From a bacterium (GTDB taxonomy: Bacteria; Vulcanimicrobiota; Xenobia; RGZZ01): DNA of 5,259 nt. The notes under the pieces were generated by a model. The model saw only the letters and a list, made by a program, of their open reading frames with translations, was not told the origin of the DNA and searched no databases. How positions within the stretch are numbered: position 1 is the stretch's first letter; every line of letters starts with the position of its first letter. The position numbers and the translations under genes are program-made. Below, in pieces: positions 5,099 through 5,259 of this stretch. The stretch is taken from the NCBI GenBank assembly GCA_021782195.1, contig JAJXVI010000227.1:1-5259 (forward strand), in the 5' to 3' direction.

Positions 5099-5259
5099 AT
5101 GACAGGGCAGTCGGTCCCACAATCGGCACACAAGCCTCGGCCAGACCCGCGAACGGGGGAAGGCTGCTCGAACCCGAAGCGGTCCGAGCACGAATCCCCC
5201 AGACCCCGCAAGAAGCAAGACTTCGGGAGTCAACGCCCGGCGTCACAGCCAGCGAATGT
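5099..5259 (+). CDS. Possible N-terminus of an unrecognised protein (3'-partial)
   Basis: A reading frame opens at the ATG at 5099-5101 and runs off the window after 53 residues (MTGQSVPQSAHKPRPDPRTG onward). An in-frame stop at 5087-5089 makes this the first usable start. The visible part is basic, rich in Pro, Ser and Gln, and has no signal peptide or domain; it looks like a disordered N-terminal tail. Support comes from the strong promoter about 50 bases upstream and the open frame. Against it, the ribosome-binding site is poor (GTGAAAAG directly abuts the ATG), and the better GGAGG at 5061-5065 is too far away. The transcript could instead be noncoding. Confidence 0.4.
   Translation, partial: MTGQSVPQSAHKPRPDPRTGEGCSNPKRSEHESPRPRKKQDFGSQRPASQPAN

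Noticed and set aside
5046..5102. 18-codon leader peptide frame whose stop overlaps the 5099 start (ATGA)
   Set aside because: Its ATG is the base after the -10 element, so it lies upstream of the expected transcription start at about 5052 and would not be in the mRNA from this promoter.

Overview
This is a bacterial chromosomal window with moderately high GC (roughly 60% by eye). The evidence is a 77-nt bacterial tRNA-Pro with encoded CCA, two sigma70-type promoters with textbook spacing, a Sec signal peptide on a secreted protease, and GTG as well as ATG starts. No phage, plasmid, insertion sequence or CRISPR signature is visible. The protein types (ATPase-plus-HEAT, zinc-ribbon-plus-TPR, a small Rieske protein, M48 peptidase) occur in several phyla, so I do not name a lineage.

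Layout from left to right. (1) Positions 1-1621, plus strand: the C-terminal part of a large regulatory protein. It has the end of a STAND/AAA-type ATPase module of the kind fused to protein kinases and nucleotide cyclases, followed by HEAT-like repeats; its N-terminus lies outside the window. (2) Positions 1688-2626, minus strand and convergent with the first gene: a secreted M48-type zinc metalloprotease with a cysteine-containing insertion. (3) Positions 2811-2887, minus strand: tRNA-Pro(CGG), driven by a near-consensus promoter at 2899-2927. The 184-bp stretch between the tRNA and the protease holds a weak terminator candidate and a cluster of short repeats. (4) Positions 3094-3405, minus strand: a 103-aa stand-alone Rieske [2Fe-2S] ferredoxin. 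(5) Positions 3489-4709, plus strand and divergent from the Rieske gene: a 406-aa double-zinc-ribbon plus four-TPR protein. (6) Positions 4710-5098: a gene-free, C-rich stretch with a perfect inverted repeat, a tandem pair of 17-bp hairpin repeats and a second strong promoter (5017-5045). (7) Positions 5099 to the end: the possible N-terminus of an unrecognised plus-strand protein.

The genes do not form an evident pathway. Neighbours are convergent, divergent or separated by their own promoters, so this looks like housekeeping and accessory chromosome rather than one operon. The shared themes are protein-interaction scaffolds (HEAT, TPR), envelope proteolysis and redox. I found no clear undescribed multi-gene system. 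The most unusual items are the shared 12-bp promoter block at the tRNA and the right-hand promoter, the repeat-bearing gene-free stretch, and the cysteine-containing insertion in the M48 protein.
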